From contig NZ_JOMI01000003.1 of NCBI RefSeq assembly GCF_000711235.1, positions 186,001 to 250,000 of the forward strand: a stretch of DNA of 64,000 nt. Direction: 5' to 3'. Origin of the DNA: Prevotella sp. 10(H) (GTDB lineage Bacteria > Bacteroidota > Bacteroidia > Bacteroidales > Dysgonomonadaceae). This document shows, in pieces, positions 16,866 to 27,408 of the stretch (positions are counted from its first letter, which is position 1; every line of letters begins with the position of its first letter). A program made the translations under genes and the position numbers. The notes under the pieces are model-generated. The model had not been told where the DNA came from, ran no database searches, and was given only the letters and a program-made list of their open reading frames with translations.

Positions 16866-18098
16866 ATGATATTAATAAACGAAAATTATACCAAACTACC
16901 GGGAAGCTATTTGTTCTCGGATATTGCCCGAAAAGTAAACGAATTTAAAACTGCACATCCCGATGCAAATATTATACGTCTTGGGATAGGCGATGTAACA
17001 AAGCCATTGCCTCAGGCATCGATAGAAGCAATGCACAAAGCCGTTGATGAAATGGCAGATGCAGCAACTTTCAGGGGATATGGCCCTGAGCAGGGATACG
17101 ATTTCCTTGTCAATGCAATCGTACAAAATGATTACAAAGATTACAGGCTGGATATATCGACAGATGAGGTGTTTGTGAGTGACGGTTCGAAAAGCGATAC
17201 CGGAAATATCGGTGATATTCTGGGATTGGACAATATAGTTGCCATTACCGATCCTGTCTATCCCGTATATGTGGACACAAATGTAATGGTCGGACGTGCC
17301 GGAAATTTGCAGGATAATGGCAAATGGAGTAAGATCGTATATTTACCATGTACTGCCGAGAATGACTTTGTGCCTTCTTTGCCGACTGATAAAGTAGATA
17401 TTATTTATCTTTGCTATCCGAATAATCCGACAGGTACAACATTAACGAAAGATCAGTTGAAAGTCTGGGTCGATTATGCTGTAGAGAACAAAGCGCTTAT
17501 TCTTTTCGACAGCGCCTACGAAGCATTTATCACCGAAAGCGATGTGCCTCATAGTATATATGAAATAGAGGGAGCTAAAGAAGTTGCAATCGAATTCCGG
17601 AGTTTTTCGAAAACAGCCGGGTTTACGGGAACCCGATGTGCATATACCGTAGTACCTAAAACGCTGATGGGATATACAAAAGCGGGCGAAAAAGTTTCTC
17701 TTAATAAATTATGGAACAGACGGCACACTACAAAATTCAATGGTGTGCCGTATATCATACAGCGCGCTGCTGAAGCTTGTTATTCTACCGAAGGTAAAAA
17801 GCAGGTAAAAGCAACGATTGATTATTATCTGAATAATGCAAAAATTATCCGTGAAGGCCTTGCCGCTCAGGGATTACAGGTATACGGAGGGGTAAATTCA
17901 CCTTATATATGGGTGAAAACACCGGATAGAATGACTTCTTGGGGATTCTTCGACTATCTGCTTAACGAACTGAATATTGTAGGAACGCCGGGCGTAGGAT
18001 TCGGGCCCAGCGGAGAAGGATATCTGAGGTTAACGGCATTCGGAACACTGGATAACACTAAAGAAGCGGTTAGCCGCCTGAAAAATATTTCGCTCTAA
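16866..18098 (+). CDS. dapL: LL-diaminopimelate aminotransferase
   Basis: DapL is a PLP aminotransferase that makes LL-diaminopimelate from tetrahydrodipicolinate and glutamate in one step, bypassing the succinylated or acetylated intermediates. The 410-residue protein is full length; it shows [14 protein letters not shown] near residues 38-51, YPNNPTG near 185-191 and the PLP-lysine segment [15 protein letters not shown] near 245-259. Its glutamate comes from the GS/GOGAT/GDH enzymes encoded nearby and its PLP depends on PdxH. Confidence 0.96.
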   Translation: MILINENYTKLPGSYLFSDIARKVNEFKTAHPDANIIRLGIGDVTKPLPQASIEAMHKAVDEMADAATFRGYGPEQGYDFLVNAIVQNDYKDYRLDISTDEVFVSDGSKSDTGNIGDILGLDNIVAITDPVYPVYVDTNVMVGRAGNLQDNGKWSKIVYLPCTAENDFVPSLPTDKVDIIYLCYPNNPTGTTLTKDQLKVWVDYAVENKALILFDSAYEAFITESDVPHSIYEIEGAKEVAIEFRSFSKTAGFTGTRCAYTVVPKTLMGYTKAGEKVSLNKLWNRRHTTKFNGVPYIIQRAAEACYSTEGKKQVKATIDYYLNNAKIIREGLAAQGLQVYGGVNSPYIWVKTPDRMTSWGFFDYLLNELNIVGTPGVGFGPSGEGYLRLTAFGTLDNTKEAVSRLKNISL

Positions 18099-18137
18099 CA
18101 TAACAATCTTAAAATATAACACACTAAAAATAATTTT

Positions 18138-20315
18138 ATGACAAAGTTACGTTTCAAAGCAGTAGCAATTGCCTCGGAAAGGAAACCGATGGAGGTAAAA
18201 AAACCGGATAGGAAAACATCGGAATATTATGGGGAAAAGGTGTTCAACCGTAAGACAATGACTAAATATCTTTCAAAGGAAACCTTTAAGGCTTTGAATG
18301 ATGCTATCGACAAGGGAGGTTCTGTAAACCGTAATCTGGCTGAACATGTAGCTGCCGGTATGCGTATGTGGGCGCTCGAGAACGGTGTTACGCATTATAC
18401 ACACTGGTTTCATCCCCTGACTGACGGAACTGCCGAAAAACACGATGCTTTTGTAGAACACGACGGACATGGCGGACTTATCGAAGAATTCGAAGGAAAA
18501 CTTCTTGCGCAACAGGAGCCGGATGCATCGAGCTTCCCGTCGGGTGGTCTGCGTAATACTTTCGAAGCGCGCGGATATTCGGCTTGGGATCCTTCTTCTC
18601 CTGCATTTATAATGGGAGATACACTTTGTATCCCGACTATCTTTATATCGTATACGGGAGAAGCATTAGACTATAAGACACCTTTGCTGAAAGCTTTGGT
18701 AGCTGTCAATAAAGCGGCAACGGATGTTGTTCATTATTTCAATGAGGATGTAAAAAGAGTACAATCCAATTTGGGTTGGGAGCAGGAATATTTCCTTGTC
18801 GACGAAGATTTATTTATTGCCCGTCCCGATTTGGCTTTGACAGGCAGAACACTTATGAGTCACGAAAGTGCTAAGAACCAGCAATTGGAAGATCATTATT
18901 TCGGGGCTATTCCTGAGCGTGTTCAGAAATTTATGGAAGAACTCGAATACGAAGCATATGCGTTAGGTATTCCGGTGAAAACAAGACATAATGAAGTTGC
19001 TCCAAATCAGTTCGAGTTGGCTCCTATCTATGAAGAGTGTAATCTGGCAGTCGATCATAATCTTTTGGTGATGTCGATAATGGATAAGGTAGCGCGTAAG
19101 CACTCATTCAAGATATTATTCCACGAGAAACCGTTTAAGGGTATCAACGGATCAGGTAAGCATAATAACTGGTCTTTGAGTACAGATACAGGCATCAATC
19201 TGCTGTCTCCGGGTAAAGATCAGGTGGAAAATCTCCGCTTTATCACATTTGTGGTAAATATTCTTGCTGCCGTACATAAAAACAACGGTTTGCTGAAAGC
19301 TTCAATTTCATCTGCTACCAATGCTCACCGTCTCGGTGCCAACGAAGCACCTCCTGCAATTATATCTGTCTTCCTCGGTTCGCAGGTAAGTGATATACTG
19401 GATAAGTTTGAGAAAAGTTCGGTAAAAGACGCTATCGTTGTGGATAGTAAGAAACAAATAAGTCTGGGTGTGGGTCAGATACCTGAAATTTTACTGGATA
19501 ATACAGACCGTAACCGTACTTCTCCGTTTGCATTTACAGGAAACCGTTTCGAGTTCCGTGCAGTGGGTTCGAGTGCCAACTGTGCTTCGGCTATGACGGC
19601 ATTGAATGCATCGGTCGCAGAACAGCTTCGTACGTTTAAGGAAGAAGTGGATGTGTTGATAAAGAAAGGTAAATCGAAAGAAGAAGCTTTGTACGAGGTG
19701 CTGAAGAAGTATATCAAAGAATCGCGTCCTATCCGTTTCAATGGTAACGGATATAGCGATGAATGGAAAGCAGAAGCTAAGAAGCGTAAACTGGATTGTG
19801 AAACAAGCGTACCTGTGATTTACGACAGCTATACTTCTAAGCAGAGTATTAAGACTTTTGCCGGTATCTTGTCAGAAGTAGAGTTGCATGCGCGTAACGA
19901 AGTGAAATGGGAAACTTATACAAAAAAGATTCAGATCGAATCGCGCGTATTAGGTGACCTTGCTCTCAATCATATTATTCCGGTTGCTATTTCGTATCAA
20001 TCGATTTTGTTGACAAATGTTTCCAGATTGAAGGATGTATCAGATGATTATAAAACATTGGGCGCCGAGCAATTACGATTGATAAAAAAAGTTTCTACTC
20101 ACGTAAATGCCATCAACGCCAAAGTGCACGAAATGATAGATGCCCGTAAGGCTGCCAATAATATAGAAAGTGAACGCGAAAAGGCTGTTGCTTACCACGA
20201 TAATGTGGCACCTTATCTGGATGAAATTCGCTATCATGTAGATAAATTGGAACTAATTGTAGATAACGAAATGTGGCCTCTGGCTAAATACAGAGAGTTG
20301 CTGTTTATACGATAA
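18138..20315 (+). CDS. glnN: Glutamine synthetase type III
   Basis: GSIII forms glutamine from glutamate, ammonia and ATP; this long form is characteristic of Bacteroidota and cyanobacteria. The 725-residue product has GSIII features such as THYTHWFHPLTD and FPSGGLRNTFEARGYSAWDP, and the general GS residues in NGSGKHNNWS and NRTSPFAFTGNRFEFRAVGSS. The C-terminal 150 residues form the helical, coiled-coil-rich extension typical of type III. It starts 39 bases after dapL, so may be co-transcribed, and ends at a strong terminator. Confidence 0.96.
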   Translation: MTKLRFKAVAIASERKPMEVKKPDRKTSEYYGEKVFNRKTMTKYLSKETFKALNDAIDKGGSVNRNLAEHVAAGMRMWALENGVTHYTHWFHPLTDGTAEKHDAFVEHDGHGGLIEEFEGKLLAQQEPDASSFPSGGLRNTFEARGYSAWDPSSPAFIMGDTLCIPTIFISYTGEALDYKTPLLKALVAVNKAATDVVHYFNEDVKRVQSNLGWEQEYFLVDEDLFIARPDLALTGRTLMSHESAKNQQLEDHYFGAIPERVQKFMEELEYEAYALGIPVKTRHNEVAPNQFELAPIYEECNLAVDHNLLVMSIMDKVARKHSFKILFHEKPFKGINGSGKHNNWSLSTDTGINLLSPGKDQVENLRFITFVVNILAAVHKNNGLLKASISSATNAHRLGANEAPPAIISVFLGSQVSDILDKFEKSSVKDAIVVDSKKQISLGVGQIPEILLDNTDRNRTSPFAFTGNRFEFRAVGSSANCASAMTALNASVAEQLRTFKEEVDVLIKKGKSKEEALYEVLKKYIKESRPIRFNGNGYSDEWKAEAKKRKLDCETSVPVIYDSYTSKQSIKTFAGILSEVELHARNEVKWETYTKKIQIESRVLGDLALNHIIPVAISYQSILLTNVSRLKDVSDDYKTLGAEQLRLIKKVSTHVNAINAKVHEMIDARKAANNIESEREKAVAYHDNVAPYLDEIRYHVDKLELIVDNEMWPLAKYRELLFIR

Positions 20316-20333
20316 TCGTTTTAGTTATAATAG

Positions 20334-20371
20334 AAAGTCCCGGTTTCGAAAGAAGCCGGGACTTTTTTCTA
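20334..20371 (+). terminator. Terminator after glnN
   Basis: A 10-bp stem (20334-20343 with 20356-20365) with a 12-nt loop is followed by a T-run. It sits between glnN and the convergent lipoprotein gene and could serve both. Confidence 0.92.
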
Positions 20372-20378
20372 TCCGTTT

Positions 20379-21053
20379 TTATTTTCTTATCCACACCGCT
20401 GTTATATCACCGAATACGAGTTTGTGGTATTCTTTGCCATTTCCGTCCTTTTTCCCTTTCTCAACAAACTCTTTTCCTTTTTCAGAGTAAAAGTCTTTGG
20501 GATTGGTTTCTGTTATTTCTAGCAGTTTACATTCTATTATCAGCTTAGCTTCTTTGTAGGTGATATTACCTGATGGAGTTTTCACACGGGTTAATGTTGT
20601 TTGCTTCATCTTGTCGGAGTTTCTTCCGCTTTTACTGCCGAATGCTATTACCTGATCTTTAAACTGGTCGGGGAAGTAGGTCATAGTATAGCTCTTCTCC
20701 TTCTTTATAAATTCCAGAGTATAGCGACTTGCATACAGGAAGCACCATGTAACTGGTGCATCGAATAATTGTCCCCATCCTCCATAGCTCGCTGTCATTG
20801 AGTTGTAGATTGAGTCTGTCCCAGCCGTAATTACTGAATAATCCTTTCCCACCAGATTGAAGATATTCTCAGAAAGTTCAGTCGGTTCAATCTTTTTGAA
20901 TAGTTCGTCGAACGATTTGTCTTTTACATTCGCATAGGAAATAACATCGGTTGAGTCTACAGTTGATTTTTCTGCTGAAGTAGTTTCTTTTTGCGACCCT
21001 CCACATGAAAAGAGGAATGTTGTAATGAGGAATACAGACAGGAATTTTTTCAT
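20379..21053 (-). CDS. Hypothetical lipoprotein, 224 aa
   Basis: The signal peptide MKKFLSVFLITTFLFSCGG has its lipobox Cys at residue 17. The mature domain is mixed alpha/beta with a segment NIFNLVGKDYSVITAG and a centre around SYGGWGQLFDAPVTWCFLYASRYTLEF that recalls flavin reductase-like or FMN-binding split-barrel proteins of Bacteroidota; the resemblance is to family-typical wording (glycine-tryptophan-glycine then Cys-Phe) and not decisive. Convergent with glnN and divergent from gltB. Confidence 0.75.
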   Translation of the reverse strand: MKKFLSVFLITTFLFSCGGSQKETTSAEKSTVDSTDVISYANVKDKSFDELFKKIEPTELSENIFNLVGKDYSVITAGTDSIYNSMTASYGGWGQLFDAPVTWCFLYASRYTLEFIKKEKSYTMTYFPDQFKDQVIAFGSKSGRNSDKMKQTTLTRVKTPSGNITYKEAKLIIECKLLEITETNPKDFYSEKGKEFVEKGKKDGNGKEYHKLVFGDITAVWIRK

Positions 21054-21236
21054 GATTCTTTATATTTTAATTAGTAACTGATAGGTCAAAAGTAATGAAT
21101 AACAATTATATTATCGGATATTCAATATAAAAACTATTGAAATAGATTTTTGTCAAATAAAAACTATAAAAATTGCTTTTTTATATTTAAATGTGATTTT
21201 TATTGTCAAAAGTAAAATTTATTATGGTGAAATTTG

Positions 21237-21244
21237 TATATTTG
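21237..21244 (+). promoter_or_regulatory. -7 box of gltBD
   Basis: TATATTTG matches TAnnTTTG, 52 bases before the gltB ATG. No exact -33 TTTG lies at 18-20 nt, which is compatible with a promoter needing an activator (inference). Confidence 0.6.
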
Positions 21245-21296
21245 TCACCGGATTAATTTAGGATAAGAATCATTTCCTTTCAATTATTATCAACTA

Positions 21297-24200
21297 ATGA
21301 CTAAGCACGATTTAAAATCAATTACTGAGCGCGGATTATACGATCCGGCTTTTGAGCATGACGCATGCGGGGTAGGTATGGTGATTCATATGAAAGGTGC
21401 AAAATCTCATGCTATCGTAGAGAACGGGCTTCGCGTACTGGAGAATATGACTCATCGCGGAGCAGAGAATGCAGACAACAAAACCGGTGACGGTGCCGGC
21501 ATCATGCTGCAGATACCACACGAGTTTATATTATTACAGGGTATACCCGTTCCCGAAAAAGGATACTACGGGACAGGATTGGTATTCTTACCTAAGGATA
21601 AGGATGAAAAAGAATCTTGTATTATAACTCTATCCCGGTATATCGATAGTGAAGGTTTGAAACTCCTTGCTATACGTGATGTTCCGGTGAACAGTGAAAT
21701 ACTTGGAGAAATGGCGCTATCTAACGAACCGGATATAAAACAGATATTTGTTGTCGGAGAGGAGGATATGTCGCAGGATGAATTGGAGCACAGACTCTAT
21801 ATCCTACGAAAGAAGATTGAGAGAGATATATTCAATTCCAGAATATTTTCGCTGGAGACCAAGCGGGCATTCTATATTGTCAGCCTGTCTACAAAGCGTA
21901 TCATATATAAAGGCATGTTATCGTCCGAGCAACTTCGCCATTATTTCCCTGATTTACTGAATCCTCATCTGACAAGTGCTATCGCTTTGGTACATTCGCG
22001 TTTTAGTACTAATACATTCCCCACATGGGATTTGGCGCATCCGTTTCGTATGGTGGCGCACAATGGTGAAATAAATACGATTAAGGGTAACCGCCTGTGG
22101 ATGGAAGCCCGCGAAAGCGTATTGAAATCAGATTTGTTGGGTAATATAAATGACCTCTGGCCGATTGTTCAACCACATATGAGCGATAGTGCATCATTCG
22201 ATAATGTATTGGAATTCCTTGTGATGTCCGGTAAATCGCTTCCTCATGCCATGGCGATGATGGTGCCCGAATCGTGGAACGATAAGAATCCAATTTCGAG
22301 CGACCTGAAAGCTTTCTACGAATATCATAGTATATTTATGGAACCGTGGGATGGTCCGGCTACTCTACTATTTTCTGATGGACGTTATGCCGGAGGTTTG
22401 CTCGACCGTAACGGCCTGCGTCCTGCGCGTTATCTGATGACGCACAACGGCGTTATGGTAGTTGCTTCCGAAATGGGAGTGCTCCCTTTCGAGCCGTCCG
22501 AGATAAAAGAAAAAGGCCGTCTGCGTCCGGGTAAAATGCTGATGGTAGATACCGAAACAGGCACTATACAATATGATGCCGAACTGAAAGAAAATCTGGC
22601 AAAAGCATATCCGTACCGCGAATGGCTGACAAAGAACCGCATTTCGCTCGATGATATATCTTCGGGTCGTACTCCTAAGTACAATGTGGAGAATTATACC
22701 AGGATGCTGAAAGTCTTCGGCTATTATAAAGAAGATATAGAAAAGATACTTACACCTATGGCTACAGACGGTAAAGAGCCTACTGCCTCTATGGGTAACG
22801 ATACACCGATTGCCGTACTGTCGCATAAGCCGCAACGTCTGTTTGCTTATTTCCGCCAGTTGTTTGCGCAGGTGACAAATCCGCCTATCGACCCCATTCG
22901 TGAAGAATTGGTGATGTCGCTGGCCGGATATATCGGTTCGCTCCATAAGAATATACTGGAGCCGATGCCGGAACATACAAAGATGGTCGGACTGTCGAAT
23001 CCTTTCCTTTCTAACAGAGAATTAGATTTGCTTATTCATCTGCAATATAAAGGATTCAAATGCGAAGTGCTTCCAATGCTGTTCGACCCTAAGCAAGCCG
23101 GCGCAAGCTTGGAAAAAGCATTGGATGGATTATGTAAAAAAGCCGAAAAGGCCGTAGATGATGGTAATAATTATATTATCCTGAGCGATAGAGGAGTAGA
23201 TGCAGAAAATGCCGCTATTCCATGCCTGTTAGCCGTTTCTGCCGTACATCATTATCTGGTGGAACGTCGCAAGCGTATGCAGATAGATATTGTAGTGGAA
23301 TCTGCCGAACCGCGCGAAGTAATGCATTTTGCACTATTATTCGGTTATGGAGCCAATGCCGTAAATCCTTATCTGGCACTGGCTGTTATCGAAGAACTGG
23401 TGAAGAAAGGAGATATACATCTCGACTTCCACACAGCCATGAAGAATTATGTGAAAGCCATTAATAAAGGCTTGCTCAAAACCATGTCGAAGATGGGTAT
23501 CTCTACCTTGAAAAGCTATATCGGAGCACAAATATTCGAAGCTGTCGGTATCAGTTCGGCTGTAATAGATAAATACTTCAAGGGAACAACTTCCAAAATA
23601 GAGGGTATCGACCTGAACGATATTGCAAGTGATACTATCGAAGCCTATTATGAGGCTTTCGAAGACAAATTTACAGACCCGTCACTCATCAGTCAGGGTA
23701 TATATGCATGGCGCCGAAACGGTGAATATCATGCATGGAATCCCGAAACGATAACCAAATTGCAGATGTCTACCCGCTTGGGTAGTTATAAAAAATTCAA
23801 GGAATATACCGATTCGATAGATAAGAAGCCTGAAAAAATATTCTTGCGCGACTTCCTCGATTTTGATTTGGCAAAGAAGCCTATAGATATATCGGAAGTA
23901 GAACCTGTTTCATCCATAACCAAGCGTTTCGTAACGGGTGCCATGTCTTTCGGCTCTATCAGTCGCGAGGCACATGAAGCTATGGCTGTAGCCATGAATG
24001 CTATCGGTGGAAAAAGCAATACGGGAGAGGGGGGCGAATTGCCGGAACGTTTTACAACCGATGCCCGCTCTTCTATCAAACAGGTGGCGTCGGGTCGTTT
24101 CGGGGTAACTACAGAATATCTGGTAAATGCCGACGAACTTCAGATAAAGATAGCACAAGGAGCCAAACCGGGCGAAGGCGGACAATTACCGGGTTTCAAA

Positions 24201-25820
24201 GTGGATAAGATAATTGCGAAAACACGTCATTCTATTCCGGGTATCTCATTGATATCCCCGCCGCCACATCACGATATCTATTCTATCGAAGATTTGGCTC
24301 AACTGATTTTCGACCTCAAAAATGTAAATCCTAGGGCCCAGATAAGTGTAAAACTTGTTTCTGAAAGCGGTGTAGGGACTGTCGCAGCCGGAGTAGCTAA
24401 GGCAAAAGCCGACCGCATTGTAATCAGTGGTTGCGAGGGAGGAACAGGAGCCAGTCCTGCCAGTTCTATCAAGCATGCCGGACTTCCATTGGAAATCGGT
24501 TTGGCTGAGGTTCAGCAGACTTTAGTTCTGAACAATCTGCGTGGTCAGGTATATCTGCAGACAGACGGTCAGTTGAAAACAGGACACGATATTATTGTGG
24601 CTGCTATGTTAGGCGCAGAAGAATTCGGCTTTGCCACCAGTGCACTTATTGTACTTGGTTGCATAATGATGCGCAAGTGCCATCTGAATACTTGCCCTGT
24701 GGGCGTGGCTACACAAAATGAGGAGTTGAGGAAGAAATTTATAGGACGCAGCGAGTACCTGGTTAACTACTTTAATTTTCTTGCAGAAGAGGTACGTGAG
24801 CATTTGGCTTCTTTAGGCGTGAAATCGCTGGACGAAATAACAGGCCGTGCCGACTTACTGAAATATGTGAAGAGCCACGATAATAATAAGATAGAAAAGC
24901 TGGATTTATCACGCCTTATCTACTTCCCTGCAGAAGCAAAAGAAAATGCCATACACAGAGTAAAAGAGCAGGAACATAAGCTAGACGATATTCTGGATTT
25001 GAAGTTGATAAATACTTCACGTTTGGCTATAGATAAATCCATGCCTGTTGTTATTACCCATACGATAAAAAATACAAACCGTACAGTAGGGGCAATGCTA
25101 TCGGGAGAGATTGCCAAGAAATATGGTAACGCCGGGCTTCCGGCAGATACGATACAGTGCACCTTCCAAGGCTCGGCCGGACAAAGTTTCGGAGCGTTTC
25201 TGGCTCACGGAGTAACGTTCAGGCTGGAAGGTGATACCAACGACTATGCCGGTAAAGGACTATCGGGAGGAAAGATAATTATAGTTCCGCCTGCCGTATC
25301 GGCATTTAAACCGGAAGAAAACATTATCGCAGGTAATACTTTATTATATGGTGCCACATCCGGCGAAATATATATCAACGGGCGGGTAGGAGAGCGCTTC
25401 TGTGTACGCAACAGCGGGGCAACTGCTGTTGTGGAAGGGGCAGGCGACCATTGCTGTGAATATATGACGGGTGGCCGTGCTGTTATTCTTGGTAAGACAG
25501 GACGTAATTTCGCAGCCGGTATGAGTGGTGGAGTAGCTTATGTGTATAATACAGATGGTGATTTCGACTACTATTGCAATATGCAGATGGTCGAACTGAC
25601 GTTGATAGAAGATACTTACGACAGTAAAGAACTTCGTCAGCTGATAACCAGTCATTATGAATATACTAACAGCCCGCTGGCAAAACATATTCTAGACAAC
25701 TGGCATACGGAAATAGAGAAATTTATGAAGGTAACTCCTATCGAATACAAGAAAGTATTGCAGGATGAGAAATTAGAAGCTATCAAAAAGAAGATAGCAG
25801 AGGTAGAGTTCGATTATTAA
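21297..25820 (+). CDS. gltB: Glutamate synthase, large (alpha) subunit
   Basis: GltB converts glutamine and 2-oxoglutarate to two glutamates. The 1507-residue chain is full length: a class II amidotransferase whose nucleophile Cys24 follows a 23-residue propeptide (HDACGVG), a central domain, the FMN/synthase domain (SISREAHEAMAVAMNAIGGKSNTGEGGE, SGCEGGTGASPASS), a [3Fe-4S] motif CIMMRKCHLNTCPVG, and a C-terminal beta-helix with Gly-rich repeats. It pairs with gltD, from which it is separated by a 71-base gap filled by heptamer repeats. Divergent from the upstream lipoprotein gene. Confidence 0.97.
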   Translation: MTKHDLKSITERGLYDPAFEHDACGVGMVIHMKGAKSHAIVENGLRVLENMTHRGAENADNKTGDGAGIMLQIPHEFILLQGIPVPEKGYYGTGLVFLPKDKDEKESCIITLSRYIDSEGLKLLAIRDVPVNSEILGEMALSNEPDIKQIFVVGEEDMSQDELEHRLYILRKKIERDIFNSRIFSLETKRAFYIVSLSTKRIIYKGMLSSEQLRHYFPDLLNPHLTSAIALVHSRFSTNTFPTWDLAHPFRMVAHNGEINTIKGNRLWMEARESVLKSDLLGNINDLWPIVQPHMSDSASFDNVLEFLVMSGKSLPHAMAMMVPESWNDKNPISSDLKAFYEYHSIFMEPWDGPATLLFSDGRYAGGLLDRNGLRPARYLMTHNGVMVVASEMGVLPFEPSEIKEKGRLRPGKMLMVDTETGTIQYDAELKENLAKAYPYREWLTKNRISLDDISSGRTPKYNVENYTRMLKVFGYYKEDIEKILTPMATDGKEPTASMGNDTPIAVLSHKPQRLFAYFRQLFAQVTNPPIDPIREELVMSLAGYIGSLHKNILEPMPEHTKMVGLSNPFLSNRELDLLIHLQYKGFKCEVLPMLFDPKQAGASLEKALDGLCKKAEKAVDDGNNYIILSDRGVDAENAAIPCLLAVSAVHHYLVERRKRMQIDIVVESAEPREVMHFALLFGYGANAVNPYLALAVIEELVKKGDIHLDFHTAMKNYVKAINKGLLKTMSKMGISTLKSYIGAQIFEAVGISSAVIDKYFKGTTSKIEGIDLNDIASDTIEAYYEAFEDKFTDPSLISQGIYAWRRNGEYHAWNPETITKLQMSTRLGSYKKFKEYTDSIDKKPEKIFLRDFLDFDLAKKPIDISEVEPVSSITKRFVTGAMSFGSISREAHEAMAVAMNAIGGKSNTGEGGELPERFTTDARSSIKQVASGRFGVTTEYLVNADELQIKIAQGAKPGEGGQLPGFKVDKIIAKTRHSIPGISLISPPPHHDIYSIEDLAQLIFDLKNVNPRAQISVKLVSESGVGTVAAGVAKAKADRIVISGCEGGTGASPASSIKHAGLPLEIGLAEVQQTLVLNNLRGQVYLQTDGQLKTGHDIIVAAMLGAEEFGFATSALIVLGCIMMRKCHLNTCPVGVATQNEELRKKFIGRSEYLVNYFNFLAEEVREHLASLGVKSLDEITGRADLLKYVKSHDNNKIEKLDLSRLIYFPAEAKENAIHRVKEQEHKLDDILDLKLINTSRLAIDKSMPVVITHTIKNTNRTVGAMLSGEIAKKYGNAGLPADTIQCTFQGSAGQSFGAFLAHGVTFRLEGDTNDYAGKGLSGGKIIIVPPAVSAFKPEENIIAGNTLLYGATSGEIYINGRVGERFCVRNSGATAVVEGAGDHCCEYMTGGRAVILGKTGRNFAAGMSGGVAYVYNTDGDFDYYCNMQMVELTLIEDTYDSKELRQLITSHYEYTNSPLAKHILDNWHTEIEKFMKVTPIEYKKVLQDEKLEAIKKKIAEVEFDY

Positions 25821-25823
25821 ATC

Positions 25824-25886
25824 AGCTATTAGCCGTCAGCCATTAGCCGATAGCTGGTGGCTAAAAGCTAGAAGCTAACAGCTATA
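25824..25886. repeat. AGCYNNN heptamer tract, nine units, between gltB and gltD
   Basis: Nine consecutive 7-mers in exact phase fill the gap from 4 bases after the gltB stop to 6 before the gltD ATG. Eight begin AGC and one GGC, with C or T fourth and variable last three bases (for example AGCTATT, AGCCGTC, AGCTAGA). Confidence 0.85.
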
Positions 25887-25891
25887 TAAAA

Positions 25892-27313
25892 ATGGGAAAT
25901 CCAAAAGCATTTTTAACAGTAAAGAGAAAAGACGCAGGATACCGCCCTGTACAGGAACGTATCCTCGATTTCGGTGAAGTAGAGCAAACGCTAAATACAG
26001 AAGATCGCCGCGAACAGGCCTCACGTTGTATGGACTGCGGTATTCCGTTCTGTCATTGGAGTTGTCCGTTAGGTAACAAAATGCCCGAGTGGCAGGAATA
26101 TGTTTACAAAGGAAACTGGAAACTGGCAGCAGAAGTATTGATGCAAACAAACGACTTTCCGGAATTTACAGGCCGTATATGCCCTGCGCCTTGTGAAAAG
26201 TCATGTGTGCTTTCGATACATCGTGCTCCGGTAACTATCCGTGAAAATGAAGCATCTACATTGGAACACGCTTTTAACGAAGGTTTTATCCAACCTCGAA
26301 TTCCTGCACACCGTACGGGAAAGAAAGTTGCTGTTATCGGTTCAGGCCCCTCAGGACTAGCGGTAGCTAATCAATTGAATCAGAAAGGGCATAATGTGAC
26401 AGTATATGAAAAGAACTCCAGTATAGGCGGATTGCTCCGCTTCGGTATTCCTGATTTCAAGCTGAATAAAAATATTATAGACCGCCGTTTAAAGCTGATG
26501 GAAGCCGAAGGTGTTAAATTTGTTGCTAATACCGAGATAGGTAAGGATGTAAAAGGTAAGAATATTCTTAAAGAATATGATGCCGTCTGTGTCGCTATCG
26601 GTTCGCAGGTGCCGCGCAATCTCCCGATTGAAGGCCGCGAACTTAAAGGTGTCTATTATGCAATGGAATACCTTACCGCCCAGAATAGACTGATTGCAAA
26701 GGGAGAACCTGTAGATCAGATTATCGACGCTAAAGGCAAAAATGTTCTCGTTATCGGCGGGGGTGATACCGGCTCGGACTGTATCGGTACGGCTAACCGT
26801 CAGGGGGCGGCAAGTGTTTTGCAGATTGAGATATTACCGAAACCTCCAAAATTGGAAGACATAGATAATCCATGGCCGACACCTTTTCCTGTGGTATTGA
26901 AAACTTCTTCATCGCATCTCGAAGGTTGCGAACGCCGCTGGTCGCTGAATACAAAACGTTTTATCGGTGAAGACGGAAAGTTGACCGCCGTAGAACTTGT
27001 AGAGGTCGCCTGGGAACAGGATGAAAACGGCAAGCATATTATGAAAGAAGTAGGCAAACCCGAAATCATTAAAATAGACCTTGTTTTTCTTGCTCTCGGT
27101 TTTGTTCATCCAATACAAGAGGGTTTATTAAAAGAACTCGATATTAAAACAGATGATGTTCGTCATAATATCGTTACTGATGCTAACCGTAACACCTCTG
27201 TGGCTAAGGTTTTCGGTGCGGGCGACTGTGTCAGCGGGCAATCGCTGGTGGTAACAAGCATTGCTTCGGGACGGAAGACTGCACAGCATATTGATAAATT
27301 TTTACGAAGCTGA
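25892..27313 (+). CDS. gltD: Glutamate synthase, small (beta) subunit
   Basis: GltD passes electrons from NADPH to GltB. The 473-residue protein has the N-terminal Fe-S region (Cys in CMDCGIPFCHWSCP near residues 46-59 and CPAPCEKSC near 94-102), an FAD loop VIGSGPSGLAVANQL near 145-159 and an NADPH loop VIGGGDTGSDC near 282-292. It is the second gene of gltBD. Identity is certain; whether the repeat-filled gap modulates the GltB:GltD ratio is unknown. Confidence 0.97.
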   Translation: MGNPKAFLTVKRKDAGYRPVQERILDFGEVEQTLNTEDRREQASRCMDCGIPFCHWSCPLGNKMPEWQEYVYKGNWKLAAEVLMQTNDFPEFTGRICPAPCEKSCVLSIHRAPVTIRENEASTLEHAFNEGFIQPRIPAHRTGKKVAVIGSGPSGLAVANQLNQKGHNVTVYEKNSSIGGLLRFGIPDFKLNKNIIDRRLKLMEAEGVKFVANTEIGKDVKGKNILKEYDAVCVAIGSQVPRNLPIEGRELKGVYYAMEYLTAQNRLIAKGEPVDQIIDAKGKNVLVIGGGDTGSDCIGTANRQGAASVLQIEILPKPPKLEDIDNPWPTPFPVVLKTSSSHLEGCERRWSLNTKRFIGEDGKLTAVELVEVAWEQDENGKHIMKEVGKPEIIKIDLVFLALGFVHPIQEGLLKELDIKTDDVRHNIVTDANRNTSVAKVFGAGDCVSGQSLVVTSIASGRKTAQHIDKFLRS

Positions 27314-27400
27314 TACAATAAAAAGGTTAATATAGTGTTAAAAGTAACAGGGGAGTTTTTGAATTTCCTTTAAAAAATGAGATTTTATCATAACTAATTG

Positions 27401-27408
27401 TATATTTG
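27401..27408 (+). promoter_or_regulatory. -7 box of the Ig-like lipoprotein gene
   Basis: TATATTTG lies 79 bases before the chosen ATG at 27487. A TTAAnnnnnGTTAAAAGTAAC-like string lies upstream near 27327-27350, a weak relative of the 44-nt element. Confidence 0.6.

Noticed and set aside
25824-25886. CRISPR-like array
   Set aside because: Units are 7 nt, vary in sequence and have no spacers; no cas genes in the window.
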